From JAPOUP01 sp965221405 (lineage in GTDB: Bacteria > Pseudomonadota > Alphaproteobacteria > Rhodobacterales > Rhodobacteraceae), in assembly GCA_965221405.1 (NCBI GenBank), contig CBDCSE010000002.1, positions 1,302,001 through 1,366,000 on the forward strand: DNA of 64,000 bases. Direction: 5' to 3'. Both the position numbers and the translations under genes were made by a program. Every line of letters starts with the position of its first letter. Positions within the stretch are counted from its first letter, which is position 1. Under the pieces are notes generated by a model. The model had not been told where the DNA came from, searched no databases, and saw only the letters and a list, made by a program, of their open reading frames with translations. Positions 34,775 through 43,878 of the stretch are shown piece after piece.

Positions 34775-35470
34775 ATGCATCAACCATCACTGACCGAATT
34801 TTTCGCCGGTTTTCAGAAGCCAATTCGCGACACGCTTCGCGGTGTGGTGACCATTGCCGATACGACCGAGGATCTTCTGGAACCCGCCACACAGCTTCTG
34901 CCTGCGGCGATCCGCAACCGCTTCCGCGACGCCCTTTCGGCTTGCGAAAACGCTGGCAAACGTCTCGTCTACGCACCCATAGACCCTGCTCACGTGCGGC
35001 GGGCAGCCGACCTCGTTCAGGGACTGGCCAATGATCGGGAGTCGATGGAAAGTTGCGCGGCGGTCATCTGCCACGCATGGGAACATCTTCAGAAAACCGG
35101 AACGGAACACCGTTTCCTTATCAGCGAAACGCTTCTCGCCGGAAAACTTACGCGATTGCCGGAAAATGCGTCTTCACCCGGCACTACAGCTGCGACGCTT
35201 CTCGGCATGCTTAGAAACTCAAATGTCATCGGGCTCATGCCGGGCGTGACCAGCGGGATTGCCGGTGACGGGCGAGACGCGACAGACCTTGCGTTGACAG
35301 CCATCATCGTATGGCTGCTCTCGGCCCGCGAAGGCGAGATCGCCGGGGAAGAGAAACTTCTGGATCTTTCGTCAGCATTGATCATCGCAGTCAGCGAGGA
35401 CGTTCTCGAGGTCATCGACCAGCCCGATGAACTGGCGGCACTACTCCTCCACGCTTCCGCACATCTTTGA
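34775..35470 (+). CDS. Conserved hypothetical protein
   Basis: A 231-residue, mostly helical soluble protein. Distinctive parts are FFAGFQKPIRDTLRGVVTIADT near the start, LEPATQLLPAAIRNRFRDAL, CAAVICHAWEHLQKTG, HRFLISETLLAGKL and a C-terminal LALTAIIVWLLSAREGEIAG. I recall comparable proteins in Rhodobacterales but know no function. The next gene starts 10 bases downstream in the same direction, so the two form a probable operon. Confidence 0.7.
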   Translation: MHQPSLTEFFAGFQKPIRDTLRGVVTIADTTEDLLEPATQLLPAAIRNRFRDALSACENAGKRLVYAPIDPAHVRRAADLVQGLANDRESMESCAAVICHAWEHLQKTGTEHRFLISETLLAGKLTRLPENASSPGTTAATLLGMLRNSNVIGLMPGVTSGIAGDGRDATDLALTAIIVWLLSAREGEIAGEEKLLDLSSALIIAVSEDVLEVIDQPDELAALLLHASAHL

Positions 35471-35480
35471 GGGACCATCC

Positions 35481-36110
35481 ATGACGCTTACCGTCGTAAA
35501 GCCCGGTACACCGCAGATCCGAAAATCGGCGCAACGCCTCCGTTGGTTCGTCGACGTATTCGAGGAACAGGTGGGTCGCACGACAACCGAAACCGGAAAC
35601 CGGTTTTCCGTCGATCGGGGCGTCCTGGCGCAGGTATTCGCCGAATGGATCAAGGCGTTCGACGAACAGAAACCATCCAGCGCCGATGACAGGCCCGCGT
35701 ATGTCGGCTTCGCCGCCGGGCTGATGCTTCGCACGCTGATCACACGCAATCCATTGACACTGATTGACAGGCCCGTCGGCGCGGATGAGACCAATCCGGC
35801 TTACTTCTGGCCCGAGGGCTATCTCTATGTTGCGTTCTGCCTGAACGTACGCGGTCTTGTGCTGGAGCAGGACTTCCACGCCAATCAAATCCCCGACGAT
35901 TCGCTGGATGAGTTACGCACATGGTGGAGTTTCCGCGAGAATTTGGCTGAGGACCCGTCATTGGCCATCGCGTTTCTGGACCTCTTCGCCGGAGCCGAGC
36001 CTGAATGGTCGATGCCCGAGCTTTTCCGGAGCGGAAAGGCCCGCCAGATCGCGGGACGATTTTATGCCAAGGAGATCACTGGCCCGGTCGACCCGAAATC
36101 AGGCTCTTGA
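35481..36110 (+). CDS. Conserved hypothetical protein, partner of 34775
   Basis: A 209-residue soluble protein: KSAQRLRWFVDVFEEQVGR, GVLAQVFAEWIKAFDEQKP, AYVGFAAGLMLRTLITRNPL, YFWPEGYLYVAFCLNVRG and DELRTWWSFRENLAEDPS. No domain is recognised; composition and codon use look like a genuine core gene. The ATG at 35481 is chosen over an in-frame upstream start at 35427 that lies inside the previous gene. The two proteins may act together. Confidence 0.7.
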   Translation: MTLTVVKPGTPQIRKSAQRLRWFVDVFEEQVGRTTTETGNRFSVDRGVLAQVFAEWIKAFDEQKPSSADDRPAYVGFAAGLMLRTLITRNPLTLIDRPVGADETNPAYFWPEGYLYVAFCLNVRGLVLEQDFHANQIPDDSLDELRTWWSFRENLAEDPSLAIAFLDLFAGAEPEWSMPELFRSGKARQIAGRFYAKEITGPVDPKSGS

Positions 36111-36168
36111 TCGATCTGCCGCGTCGACCATCGGGGATCGCCTGAATCGTGAGAGTGGCGAAACCGCG

Positions 36169-37044
36169 TCACTCCAGAATTCCGGCTTGGACCATCGCCC
36201 CACGAACCAGTTCCTTCGTTGCGTCAGTGAGCGTCGTAAGGGGCAAACGAACGGTGTCGGCGCATCTCCCCAGCAGCGACAGCCCGTATTTCGCGCCACA
36301 GACTCCCGGTTCGGTAAATATGGCCACGTGAAGCGGCATTAGGAGATCCTGCAGTTCAAGTGCCCGGGTGTAATCGCCCCGAGCGCAGGCGTCCTGCATT
36401 TCGGCGCAGAGTGCCGGGGCGATATTCGCCGTCACCGAGATACATCCAACACCACCCTGGGCGTTGAACCCATGTGCGGTGGCGTCCTCACCGGACAGCT
36501 GGATAAAGTCCCCCCCGCAGGCCATGCGCTGCATCGACACTCTCGCGAGATCACCAGTGGCATCCTTCACACCCACGATGCGGGGCAGTTTCGCAAGCTG
36601 CCCCATCGTATCCGGGATCATGTCGACCACCGAGCGCGGCGGGATGTTGTAGATGATGATCGGCAGATCGCAAGCGTCATGCACGGCGGTGAAGTGCGTG
36701 ACGAGACCGGACTGGGTGGGCTTGTTGTAATATGGCGTCACTACCAGGACCGCGTCCGCGCCAGCCCGTTCGGCCGCCCGCGCGAGCCGAACGGCTTCCG
36801 TCGTACTGTTGCTGCCAGCACCCGCAACCACCGGAACCCGTCCCGCCGCGGCATTCACCACCGTCTCGACGACAAGATCATGCTCCTCATGGCTCAAAGT
36901 CGGGCTTTCCCCCGTTGTTCCTACGGGAACAAGGCCGGTGCTGCCACTTTCAATCTGCCATTCGACGAGCCGCCGCAGAGATTCGATGTCCAGATCGCCG
37001 TCTCTGAACGGTGTCACCAATGCCGGTAGCGACCCTTTGATCAT
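36169..37044 (-). CDS. dapA: 4-hydroxy-tetrahydrodipicolinate synthase
   Basis: A 291-residue lyase that condenses pyruvate and aspartate semialdehyde in lysine and diaminopimelate synthesis. MIKGSLPALVTPFRDGDLD, PVGTTGESPTLSHEEH, VTPYYNKPTQSGL, the active-site Tyr in YNIPPRSV and the Schiff-base Lys in IVGVKDATGDLARV are all intact. Length is standard. It is divergent from slt, sharing a 134-base intergenic region. Confidence 0.97.
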   Translation of the reverse strand: MIKGSLPALVTPFRDGDLDIESLRRLVEWQIESGSTGLVPVGTTGESPTLSHEEHDLVVETVVNAAAGRVPVVAGAGSNSTTEAVRLARAAERAGADAVLVVTPYYNKPTQSGLVTHFTAVHDACDLPIIIYNIPPRSVVDMIPDTMGQLAKLPRIVGVKDATGDLARVSMQRMACGGDFIQLSGEDATAHGFNAQGGVGCISVTANIAPALCAEMQDACARGDYTRALELQDLLMPLHVAIFTEPGVCGAKYGLSLLGRCADTVRLPLTTLTDATKELVRGAMVQAGILE

Positions 37045-37178
37045 CGTGCGCCCTCAATCATGTGAACACTGCTCCTGACTGGCCTGGCATGGAAACACTG
37101 TATCCAGCGTTGGGGAAATTGCCAAGATTGCCGAGGTTATGTATTTCATTCGCGTCCATATCCCGTTAGTCTGTGTGA

Positions 37179-39221
37179 GTGAGGCAATGCGGGTGGCAGG
37201 CCGTGCGGGTCGTTCTTCTGGGTTTGCTAGTGCTGGGCGCACCGGCCAACCATCAAGTTTCCTATGCCCAAACCGGACACAGCGACACCCGATCCAGTCT
37301 GGCGGTGAGGGTTTCCGGAATTCCCGTGCCAAGACCAGATGGTCTCCTTGAGGCTCGCGCGATGCGGCTGGCACTCCATGCTGCGGGGAACGGTGACTGG
37401 GAGCGCGCGTTCGCGGCTGCGAGGGGCGCGGGCGAAGTCGCAACAAGGATCATTGAGTGGCAACGCCTGCGTGCGGGAGATGCCAACTTTCCGGACTACC
37501 TGCGGTTTCTCGACAGAAACGCGGACTGGCCCGGCCTAAAACTATTGCGCAGGAAGGGCGAAGCATCGATCTCCGGCACTTCCCCGGCCCATGACGTAAT
37601 CCGATATTTCGGACCGCAACCACCACAGACCGGACATGGCGCGCTGCGGCTATCGGAGGCCTACGCCAGGACAGGAAAGCGTGACAAGGCGCGGGCGGAA
37701 TTGGTACGAGCCTGGAAAACGCTGGATATGACCGGCGAGGAGGAAGCGGCCATTCTTGCGAACCACGCGAAGACCGTGCGGCCTCACCACGCCGAGCGAC
37801 TCGACCGGACACTGTGGCGGAGGGACGGCAAGTCCGCCAAACGGATGCTGTCCCGCGTCGACGCGCGCGAACGAGTACTGGCCGAGGCAAGGCTAGCATT
37901 CCAGAGCGGGGCGGCGAACGCCGCCGAATTGGCCGGAGCGCTCCCGGGCCGGAGCGCCAGCGCTCCGGGACTGGCACGGGACAGGATGGAATGGCACGTC
38001 GCGCAGGGTCGACACGACGCCGCTGTCGGAACGATGCTCGACAGTAGCGCCAGCAAGGCATCGCTTGGTCGACCCGATGCCTGGGCCGATAGGCGGCGTC
38101 GCCTCGTGCGTAAGGAAATGCGCGACGGCAACGGCAGACGCGCCTACCAGCTGGCGAGCACCCATCATCTCGACCGTGGATCGGCCTATGCCGACCTGGA
38201 GTGGCTCTCTGGCTATCTCGCACTGCGCTTTCTTGACAGACCATCGAAAGCGCGGGAGCATTTCAGGAATTTCCGGGGTGCCGTAAGCAGCGCAATCAGC
38301 CTCGGGAAGGCAGGATATTGGGAAGCTCGGGCTCTCGATGCCGCCGGAAACGCCCAGGCGGCGCATCAAGTATATGTCGAAACGGCCCAATCGTACCAAA
38401 CGAGCTTTTACGGGCTGCTGGCGGCGGAAACCGCGGGCATCCCAATGGATGGCAGGCTGGCCGGACACTCCAGCGACGCACACTGGCGCGAACATGACTT
38501 CCTAGGGAATCCGATCCTTAAGGCAGCCACTCTCTTTCGGCAGGCGGGTCGGGGATGGGAGCCTTCCTGGTTTCTGCGGCATCTCGCCGAGAGCATGGAA
38601 CCGGAAGAACTCGAGGCACTGACAGAGTATGCCGCGTCGCTCCGCGATCCCTACATCGCCGTCCGGGTCGGCAAACAGGCGGCCAGCCAAGGAGTTACGT
38701 CGCTCAAGGCGCTTTTCCCGCTGCCTGACCTGCATTCGGGCCCGCTTTCTGTTCCGCAAGAGCTCGTCCTCGCGATCGCACGTCAGGAAAGCGAATTCTA
38801 CCCTGATGGAATCAGTCACGCCGACGCGCGCGGAATGATGCAGGTACTGCCAACGACGGCAAAGGAAATGGCGGCGGACGTCGGAATACCTTACGACAAA
38901 GGACGGCTGACGTCCGATCCAGCATACAACCTTTTATTGGGCGGTGCCTATCTGGAGGAACTGATCGGGAAATTCGGTACGGGTGTCGCACTGGTCGCCG
39001 CCGGCTACAACGCTGGTCCGGGCCGTACCATGCGCTGGGTTCAGGACATCGGAGATCCGCGGGGTTCCGGGATTGATGTCATCGACTGGATCGAACACAT
39101 TCCATATCGCGAGACCCGAAATTACGTGATGCGTGTTGCTGAAAGTGTGATCGTCTATCGTGCGCGTCTCACGGGTGGTCCGGTTCCCATAGATCTATCA
39201 AGTCTGCTGGTTGGTCGATAA
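37179..39221 (+). CDS. slt: Soluble lytic murein transglycosylase
   Basis: A 680-residue periplasmic enzyme that cleaves glycan strands of peptidoglycan. An N-terminal signal peptide (VVLLGLLVLGAPANH) is followed by a long helical-repeat region forming the Slt doughnut. The catalytic SLT domain at about residues 520-640 has the Glu in AIARQESEFYPDG, the HADARGMMQVLPTTAKEMA segment and GYNAGPGRTMRW. The GTG at 37179 is the first start; length matches the family. Confidence 0.92.
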   Translation: MRQCGWQAVRVVLLGLLVLGAPANHQVSYAQTGHSDTRSSLAVRVSGIPVPRPDGLLEARAMRLALHAAGNGDWERAFAAARGAGEVATRIIEWQRLRAGDANFPDYLRFLDRNADWPGLKLLRRKGEASISGTSPAHDVIRYFGPQPPQTGHGALRLSEAYARTGKRDKARAELVRAWKTLDMTGEEEAAILANHAKTVRPHHAERLDRTLWRRDGKSAKRMLSRVDARERVLAEARLAFQSGAANAAELAGALPGRSASAPGLARDRMEWHVAQGRHDAAVGTMLDSSASKASLGRPDAWADRRRRLVRKEMRDGNGRRAYQLASTHHLDRGSAYADLEWLSGYLALRFLDRPSKAREHFRNFRGAVSSAISLGKAGYWEARALDAAGNAQAAHQVYVETAQSYQTSFYGLLAAETAGIPMDGRLAGHSSDAHWREHDFLGNPILKAATLFRQAGRGWEPSWFLRHLAESMEPEELEALTEYAASLRDPYIAVRVGKQAASQGVTSLKALFPLPDLHSGPLSVPQELVLAIARQESEFYPDGISHADARGMMQVLPTTAKEMAADVGIPYDKGRLTSDPAYNLLLGGAYLEELIGKFGTGVALVAAGYNAGPGRTMRWVQDIGDPRGSGIDVIDWIEHIPYRETRNYVMRVAESVIVYRARLTGGPVPIDLSSLLVGR

Positions 39222-39540
39222 CACCGCCGAGCAATCGCCGGGGGTCACGTTTTCATTCGCTGTGGGCGGGGAAGTTACTTGTTGTCGGCGTGATAGACAC
39301 CAGTAAGCTGTCCGTCGGTGAAGTAGCCGTTGAATCGGCTGGTAGCCGGAAAGCATTATGCCCCAAATTGAATGCTTTGGCGCGATCCCGAAGGTCTGTT
39401 CGTGATCGTGTGTCCATGTCCGCGAATCCTGGGCATGGCGTTCCCGTTTTCCTCGTGAGCCTATCCTGCATATAGATCATGAGCACCGAAAACGCAAATC
39501 ATTGTGTCCGTAAATATGGTTGTCGGTTTTGATCCTCTGT
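39222..39540. other. Gene-free stretch between slt and the lipoprotein terminator
   Basis: About 320 bases between two convergent genes. No supportable gene. The short frames on either strand lack motifs and have no good RBS. Confidence 0.45.
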
Positions 39541-39542
39541 GC

Positions 39543-39571
39543 GAAAACCCCCGGCCATGCTTGGCCGGGGG
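39543..39571 (-). terminator. Intrinsic terminator of the lipoprotein gene
   Basis: CCCCCGGCCA (39548-39557) and TGGCCGGGGG (39562-39571) pair perfectly around a 4-base loop. On the minus strand the hairpin is followed by TTTT (39544-39547). It lies about 35 bases past the stop of the minus-strand lipoprotein gene, the expected place for a rho-independent terminator. Confidence 0.85.
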
Positions 39572-39604
39572 TCACGGTTCATCATCCGCGGTGGACTGGG
39601 AGGG

Positions 39605-40852
39605 TCACTTGGCGTGGAACACGCCTACAGCCTGCCCGTCACCGAAACGGCCGTTGAAGTCGCCGACCACTCCGGCCGGGCGCTTGTCTGCTTCGCCGTA
39701 AAGCTGCGCGGACCATGAGTTAGGCAAGACAGTAGTAGCCGAACCGGCTTTCGTTGGTCCAGTAACTGCGCCAGCTGCCGGAAGCAGCGTTTCTTCAAGA
39801 GTCAGTTCCCAGCCGGGGTTCACGGCATCGCCCTCGAAGCCCTTGATCATGCCTTTAAGCGTAGCCTCACCGAGTTGTATTTCTCCGTCCCCGTCGTCTG
39901 CCGTACCAAATTTCGCAGTCAGTTCGGCGTCAGCCTTGAAGCTTCCTACCGTCGCCGCGACGTTCCCGGACCTGTATTTCGTCGAGACGCCGACCGCCCC
40001 GCCCTTGTAGGTGGCGGTTTTGGGAAGACCTGGCACGACTACCAGGGCCAGACTGGCCCCTGGACCTGCCGAACGGACCCACCGTATCTGCTTTCCTGCG
40101 CCGGAATCGGCGTCAGCCAGCCAGACACCCCAGTCCGCGTGGGGCTTGGTGGAGCGATCAGCGTATTCTTCGCCGTCCTTGACCCACTCGGCATCGGCAT
40201 CGTCGGCCACGAAATACCAGTCCCCGATCAGGCCCCCGCTTCCCGTTGGCGCCTTGCAGTTGTCCGCGTTACAGACCAGCCGGCCCTCGACACCCATATA
40301 GGCGACATCGGCATTGGTGACGCCACCCTTATCTGTCTTAGGAATCGAAGTATCAGCAGCGTCAGAAGGGCCAGTAAGGTCAACAGTGGTACCGCCTGCC
40401 TGGAGGTCAGCAAGCTTCTTGCCCGTCACCTTTATGGCGTAACCCTCGCCGGTGGTGGTTCCTATCGTCAGGGAGACCTTCGGGGCGTTGAGGGCCTCAT
40501 GCCACTTCATGCCGGGATTCTCGCTTCCGTGCAGGCCGTCGATCCGGTCCGCGGCTTTCGGCAACTCTCCTGAGGCTGCCGCGGCCCTGACCAGGAGACC
40601 GTCCTTGTCGAGCAGCGCAACCGGCGTTCCCCCGGCCTTGGCGAAGGCGCTTTCCGAGGGCGCGGGGGGACAGGTGGCCGGGGCCGTGACCGTCGTGCCG
40701 TCAAGGCACTGGGTCCGGGGCTGGGTCACGACCTTATCGCCGTCATCGTCATCCCGCGTCACCTGATTGTTGTTGTCGCTCCCGCCGCAACCGGCGAGCG
40801 CGAGCGCGCCCGCCAGCGTGACCGCGGGCATGTAGAGTCTCGATATTCTCAT
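39605..40852 (-). CDS. Surface lipoprotein, TbpB/FHbp-like beta-barrel
   Basis: A 415-residue lipoprotein with lipobox LALAGC (Cys 22) followed by a charged linker (DNNNQVTRDDDDGDK). The C-terminus ends SWSAQLYGEADKRPAGVVGDFNGRF and GDGQAVGVFHAK, which matches the terminal strand pattern of transferrin-binding-protein-like and factor-H-binding-like beta-barrel lipoproteins (Y/F-G...P-x-x-V-x-G-x-F-x-A-x-F). The ligand is unknown; iron or host-factor binding is only suggested by the fold. The gene follows the porin gene on the same strand after 27 bases, so they may share transcription. Confidence 0.75.
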   Translation of the reverse strand: MRISRLYMPAVTLAGALALAGCGGSDNNNQVTRDDDDGDKVVTQPRTQCLDGTTVTAPATCPPAPSESAFAKAGGTPVALLDKDGLLVRAAAASGELPKAADRIDGLHGSENPGMKWHEALNAPKVSLTIGTTTGEGYAIKVTGKKLADLQAGGTTVDLTGPSDAADTSIPKTDKGGVTNADVAYMGVEGRLVCNADNCKAPTGSGGLIGDWYFVADDADAEWVKDGEEYADRSTKPHADWGVWLADADSGAGKQIRWVRSAGPGASLALVVVPGLPKTATYKGGAVGVSTKYRSGNVAATVGSFKADAELTAKFGTADDGDGEIQLGEATLKGMIKGFEGDAVNPGWELTLEETLLPAAGAVTGPTKAGSATTVLPNSWSAQLYGEADKRPAGVVGDFNGRFGDGQAVGVFHAK

Positions 40853-40879
40853 TTCCATTGTTCCTTTCGTGTGCTCGGA

Positions 40880-42100
40880 TCAGAAGGCGAACTTCAGGCC
40901 GAGCGACCACTTGTTGGTGTCGGTGGAGTGGTCGTATCCGGCGGCGGTCCCCCCTGAGAGGGTGGCGTCGCCGTCAACCGTCCAGTCGTACTCGGTCTCG
41001 GAGGTCCCGACGCCGAACTGGAGTGACGCGCCGCCGCCCAGGGCGTAGGCCGCGCTGAAGCCGACGCCGTTGACGGTCGTCTCGACCTTGGTGACGCCGC
41101 CCGCCGCCGTGGGGGTGGAATCGACCATCTCCTCGTGGCTCATGGTGCCGACGTTGACGCCGAGCGAGATCGCGCCGACCGTGTAGCCGAGGCCCAGGCC
41201 CATGTGCATCATCTCCACGTCGGCGGTGTGCGTGACGGCGCTGGGGGTGCCGCCCCGGCGGGTGCCGTCGGCCTCCATGAGGCCCGCGTCGCCCACGACC
41301 TTTATCCCGTCGCCGCCGTTGGTGAAGTCGAGCGACACGCCCGCGCCGAACGCGGTGGCGTCAACCTCCTCCCTGTTCCAGAGAGCCGGCGCCGCGTTTT
41401 CCGTCCCCGCCCTGCGGGCCGAGTTCAGCTGCGGCGCCTTGATCTCGTGGCCGAAGCTTCCCGTCTGGAAGCCGGCGCCGAGGCCGAGGGTGCCGACGCC
41501 GATCGCCATGGAATACTTTCCGCCCACGCCGAGGATCGGGTCGAAGGTCGAGGTGTCCGGCTTGCCGTCACTGTCGTCGTCGATCTCGACGGAGGCGGCG
41601 AGCGAGAAGCCCGAGCCGATGGCCCGGTTCCAGTGCAGGATCTGGTTGTCGTGGGTGTTGTCCAGCCCGTCGTTGCCGCTGGACCCGCCGTGCTCGTGGT
41701 CGTCACGGATCGATCCCGGCCCCGCGCCCCGCGCGTCGGCCACCGCCCAGGCGACCGCGCCCGGCGCGTCGCCCATGGTCAGGGTCCCGAAGCCCTCCGG
41801 CTGGCTTATCGAGACGGTCACGCCGCCGTCGTCGTCGTCTTCGGCGACCGCCGGGGCGTCCTTGCCGCCCTCGTCAAGGTCGACGTCGGCGCTCCAGGTG
41901 ACCCCGGCGTCCATCGTCCCGGTCGCCCTGAACGTCACGTCGATGTCGGTGTGAAACCGCGCGTCGTCGTCCTTGGACCCGGCGACGCCCATCTCGGCGA
42001 AGCCGCTGAGGGCGACGGACGGGGCCATGCCCATGTCCTGGGCGGAAGCCATTCCCGCGCCCAGTCCGAGCGCGGTGGTGGCGAGCAGTACTCTTCTCAT
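40880..42100 (-). CDS. Outer-membrane porin (Rhodobacter-type)
   Basis: A 406-residue protein with signal peptide MRRVLLATTALGLGAGMASA, then APSVALSGFAEMGVAG, repeated amphipathic strands, NQILHWNRAIGSGFSLAASVE, TVGAISLGVNVGTMSHE and a terminal Phe (WSLGLKFAF), as required for BAM-mediated insertion. Acidic loops (DEGGKDAPAVAEDDDDGG, DDDSDGKPD) resemble calcium-binding or constriction loops of alphaproteobacterial porins. Very strong GC-ending codon bias sets it apart from neighbours and suggests high expression. Confidence 0.88.
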   Translation of the reverse strand: MRRVLLATTALGLGAGMASAQDMGMAPSVALSGFAEMGVAGSKDDDARFHTDIDVTFRATGTMDAGVTWSADVDLDEGGKDAPAVAEDDDDGGVTVSISQPEGFGTLTMGDAPGAVAWAVADARGAGPGSIRDDHEHGGSSGNDGLDNTHDNQILHWNRAIGSGFSLAASVEIDDDSDGKPDTSTFDPILGVGGKYSMAIGVGTLGLGAGFQTGSFGHEIKAPQLNSARRAGTENAAPALWNREEVDATAFGAGVSLDFTNGGDGIKVVGDAGLMEADGTRRGGTPSAVTHTADVEMMHMGLGLGYTVGAISLGVNVGTMSHEEMVDSTPTAAGGVTKVETTVNGVGFSAAYALGGGASLQFGVGTSETEYDWTVDGDATLSGGTAAGYDHSTDTNKWSLGLKFAF

Positions 42101-42122
42101 AGCAGATTTCTCCGTTTGATAC

Positions 42123-42143
42123 GTGAGGCACCGATCGCCTCAC
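42123..42143 (-). promoter_or_regulatory. Hairpin in the porin leader
   Basis: GTGAGGC (42123-42129) and GCCTCAC (42137-42143) form a perfect 7-bp stem with a 7-base loop about 25 bases upstream of the porin start. No T-run follows, so it is more likely a 5' UTR structure for mRNA stability or small-RNA control than a terminator. AT-rich sequence beyond 42160 is the likely promoter. Confidence 0.4.
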
Positions 42144-42528
42144 GGACCCGAATCTAGACGGAGCGCTGTACTAGGGAAGGTACAAGAATCGAATTTATCT
42201 CAACATGTAGTGGTTCTGCAACATATGGCATGGATGCAATAAGAATGAGGCACAAGTGCAATAAAAGTATGGCAGATGCGCAGCGAATCTTTCTGGCTCA
42301 CAGAAAATCTGGGCTTTACATCCCCGCGCTTTCCTCTAATGTCGTCCCCGCAAACAAACTCAAGAGTCCGGCCAACCTGGGCCGGGCTGCCCGCCGAATA
42401 TAACAGCCCTTCGACCCGGCACGGGGTAGTTTCCTGTGCCCGGCGAATAGGCGGGGACTTTCTCACTCTTGAGTTGTTTGCAACGGCCCGGCACCCGCCG
42501 GGCTGGAACGCGGACAACGAAGGTATCT

Positions 42529-42927
42529 GTGGGCGAAGAACGGAATCTAACGGTCCGGTGGCTGTGGAAATGGATCGCACGCGAGCGAAAGAGTCGGGGC
42601 ATAACCCGATCCGAGTTCGCCCGCAGGCTCGGGATACGCCGGGAGACGCTTTACCGGATGGAGGAAGGGCGAACCGGTTCCACCGCCTCTACCCTGCTGG
42701 ATGCGCTGGAACGCCTCGGCGCACTCGGGGCGGTAGCGGAGATAGACTCCATGGACTGGCACGGGGCGGTGATGTCGTTGTCGAAGCACGAAACCGAGCG
42801 GTATGACACACTGGCCGAGGACTCAGGCATATCAAGGGCTCAGGTAATACGGCAGCTTGCCGCCGAGGGGCTTCTGGCCAGACGGGCGGCTGACAGGGCG
42901 AACGAGAAATCGGGGGAATTGGAATAA
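42529..42927 (+). CDS. XRE-type regulator with C-terminal ribbon-helix-helix-like tail
   Basis: A 132-residue protein starting at GTG 42529 behind GAAGG. The N-terminal helix-turn-helix reads ITRSEFARRLGIRRETLYRMEEG. The C-terminal part, MSLSKHETERYDTLAEDSGISRAQVIRQLAAEG, looks like a second DNA-binding module of the ribbon-helix-helix type. Such regulators often accompany toxins, but no toxin frame directly adjoins it; a dead TacAT-like pair lies 130 bases downstream on the opposite strand. Target and role are unknown. Confidence 0.65.
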   Translation: MGEERNLTVRWLWKWIARERKSRGITRSEFARRLGIRRETLYRMEEGRTGSTASTLLDALERLGALGAVAEIDSMDWHGAVMSLSKHETERYDTLAEDSGISRAQVIRQLAAEGLLARRAADRANEKSGELE

Positions 42928-43055
42928 CGCAGACCTGTTCAATGCGCTGGCGAACATCCCACGGAAATTCAGTGTCGTTCGTCTGGATTGAATATTAAGC
43001 CCCGGTGCCACTCCGGAAAGTCCCGTCCGCGCCCCTTGCGCCGGGGCGATGCCTT

Positions 43056-43433
43056 TCAGGTAGGCCGCGCCCGCAGGAACGCCTCACCGGCGTCAGGTAG
43101 TCCAGGACCCTGGTTCGCGGCGTCCACGATCAGGGCGTGCATGGCCACGGTTTCGCCAGCGGCCACAGTCCACATGACCGCGTCGGCGACAAGCACGCGA
43201 CCAATGCAGCGCCCGCGTGCCGAGGGGTCGACCGAAAGGGCGGGCGTGTAGAAGCCGAGAACGGCATCGGTGTCACCGGTGTTGCAGACGAACACCCGGG
43301 CGATCCGGCACCGGACGTCCTGGCCGGCTTGGCGTGCCAGATAGCGGTCCAGTCCGGGAAGGCCGCAGGAAAAAGCGACCCGGTCATGTCGTCCGCCGAG
43401 CGGCTCGATAACGAGCGCATCGGATCCAGTCAA
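43056..43433 (-). pseudogene. GNAT-family toxin (TacT/AtaT-like), internally deleted
   Basis: The minus-strand frame starts at a TTG that overlaps the upstream stop (TTGA). It reads LVIEPLGGRHDRVAFSCGLPGLDRYL and ARQAGQDVRCRIARVFVC, typical of toxic tRNA acetyltransferases. After GFYTPALS about 25-30 residues expected in the family are missing, and the frame resumes at VDPSARGRCIGRVLVADAVM and GETVAMHALIVDAANQG before a degenerate tail. The acetyl-CoA loop RGRCIG is present but the core is shortened, so I treat it as dead. Confidence 0.65.
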
Positions 43434-43735
43434 CGCGAGTCGATGCGCCTTGCATGCTCCTCAAGCGCCATGCGGAGACGGTCGTCCGGCGGCGGCGGCG
43501 GATCAGCCAAGGCATTGAAGAAACGCTATGCGTCGTCGTGGAGGAGCGCCAGGGTCTAATTCCTGTCGATCGCCTTCCGGCGGTTTCCAGTCCGCTTGGC
43601 ACGATAAAGGCGCTGACGGTCTTGCCTTCGACGGAGGCCGTGCGTTCAACGCGCCGCTTCGCGGTTTCGCTGAGCCGGAGGTTGATGCGCTCGCTCTGAG
43701 CGGCGCCTGTCTGAACCGTTGTGCTGTCCTCATTG
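43430..43735 (-). pseudogene. DUF1778-type antitoxin (TacA-like), frameshifted
   Basis: On the minus strand QSERINLRLSETAKRRVERTA and VEGKTVSAFIV match the ribbon-helix-helix start of DUF1778 antitoxins. A one-base shift follows, and the C-terminal half (LALLHDDA, RFFNALADPPPPPDDRLRMA) is in another frame with two TAG codons. No good ATG precedes the frame. It directly precedes and overlaps the GNAT remnant, preserving the usual antitoxin-toxin order. Confidence 0.7.
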
Positions 43736-43878
43736 TCAGGCGGGAATGTACGTCGCTCCGGTGCCAGGCGCAAGGTCAGGTCGCGCTCGCATATCGGGGC
43801 AGTGAGCATGCTTTCACAATTGTGTGCCGTAAGGAAAGCGTGACCCAAGACCTTCAAATGGATTTTCTTCCTTCATTA

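Noticed and set aside
41135..42157. 340-codon frame antisense to the porin
   Set aside because: The porin has signal peptide, strands and terminal Phe; the opposite frame is an artefact of strong GC-ending codons.
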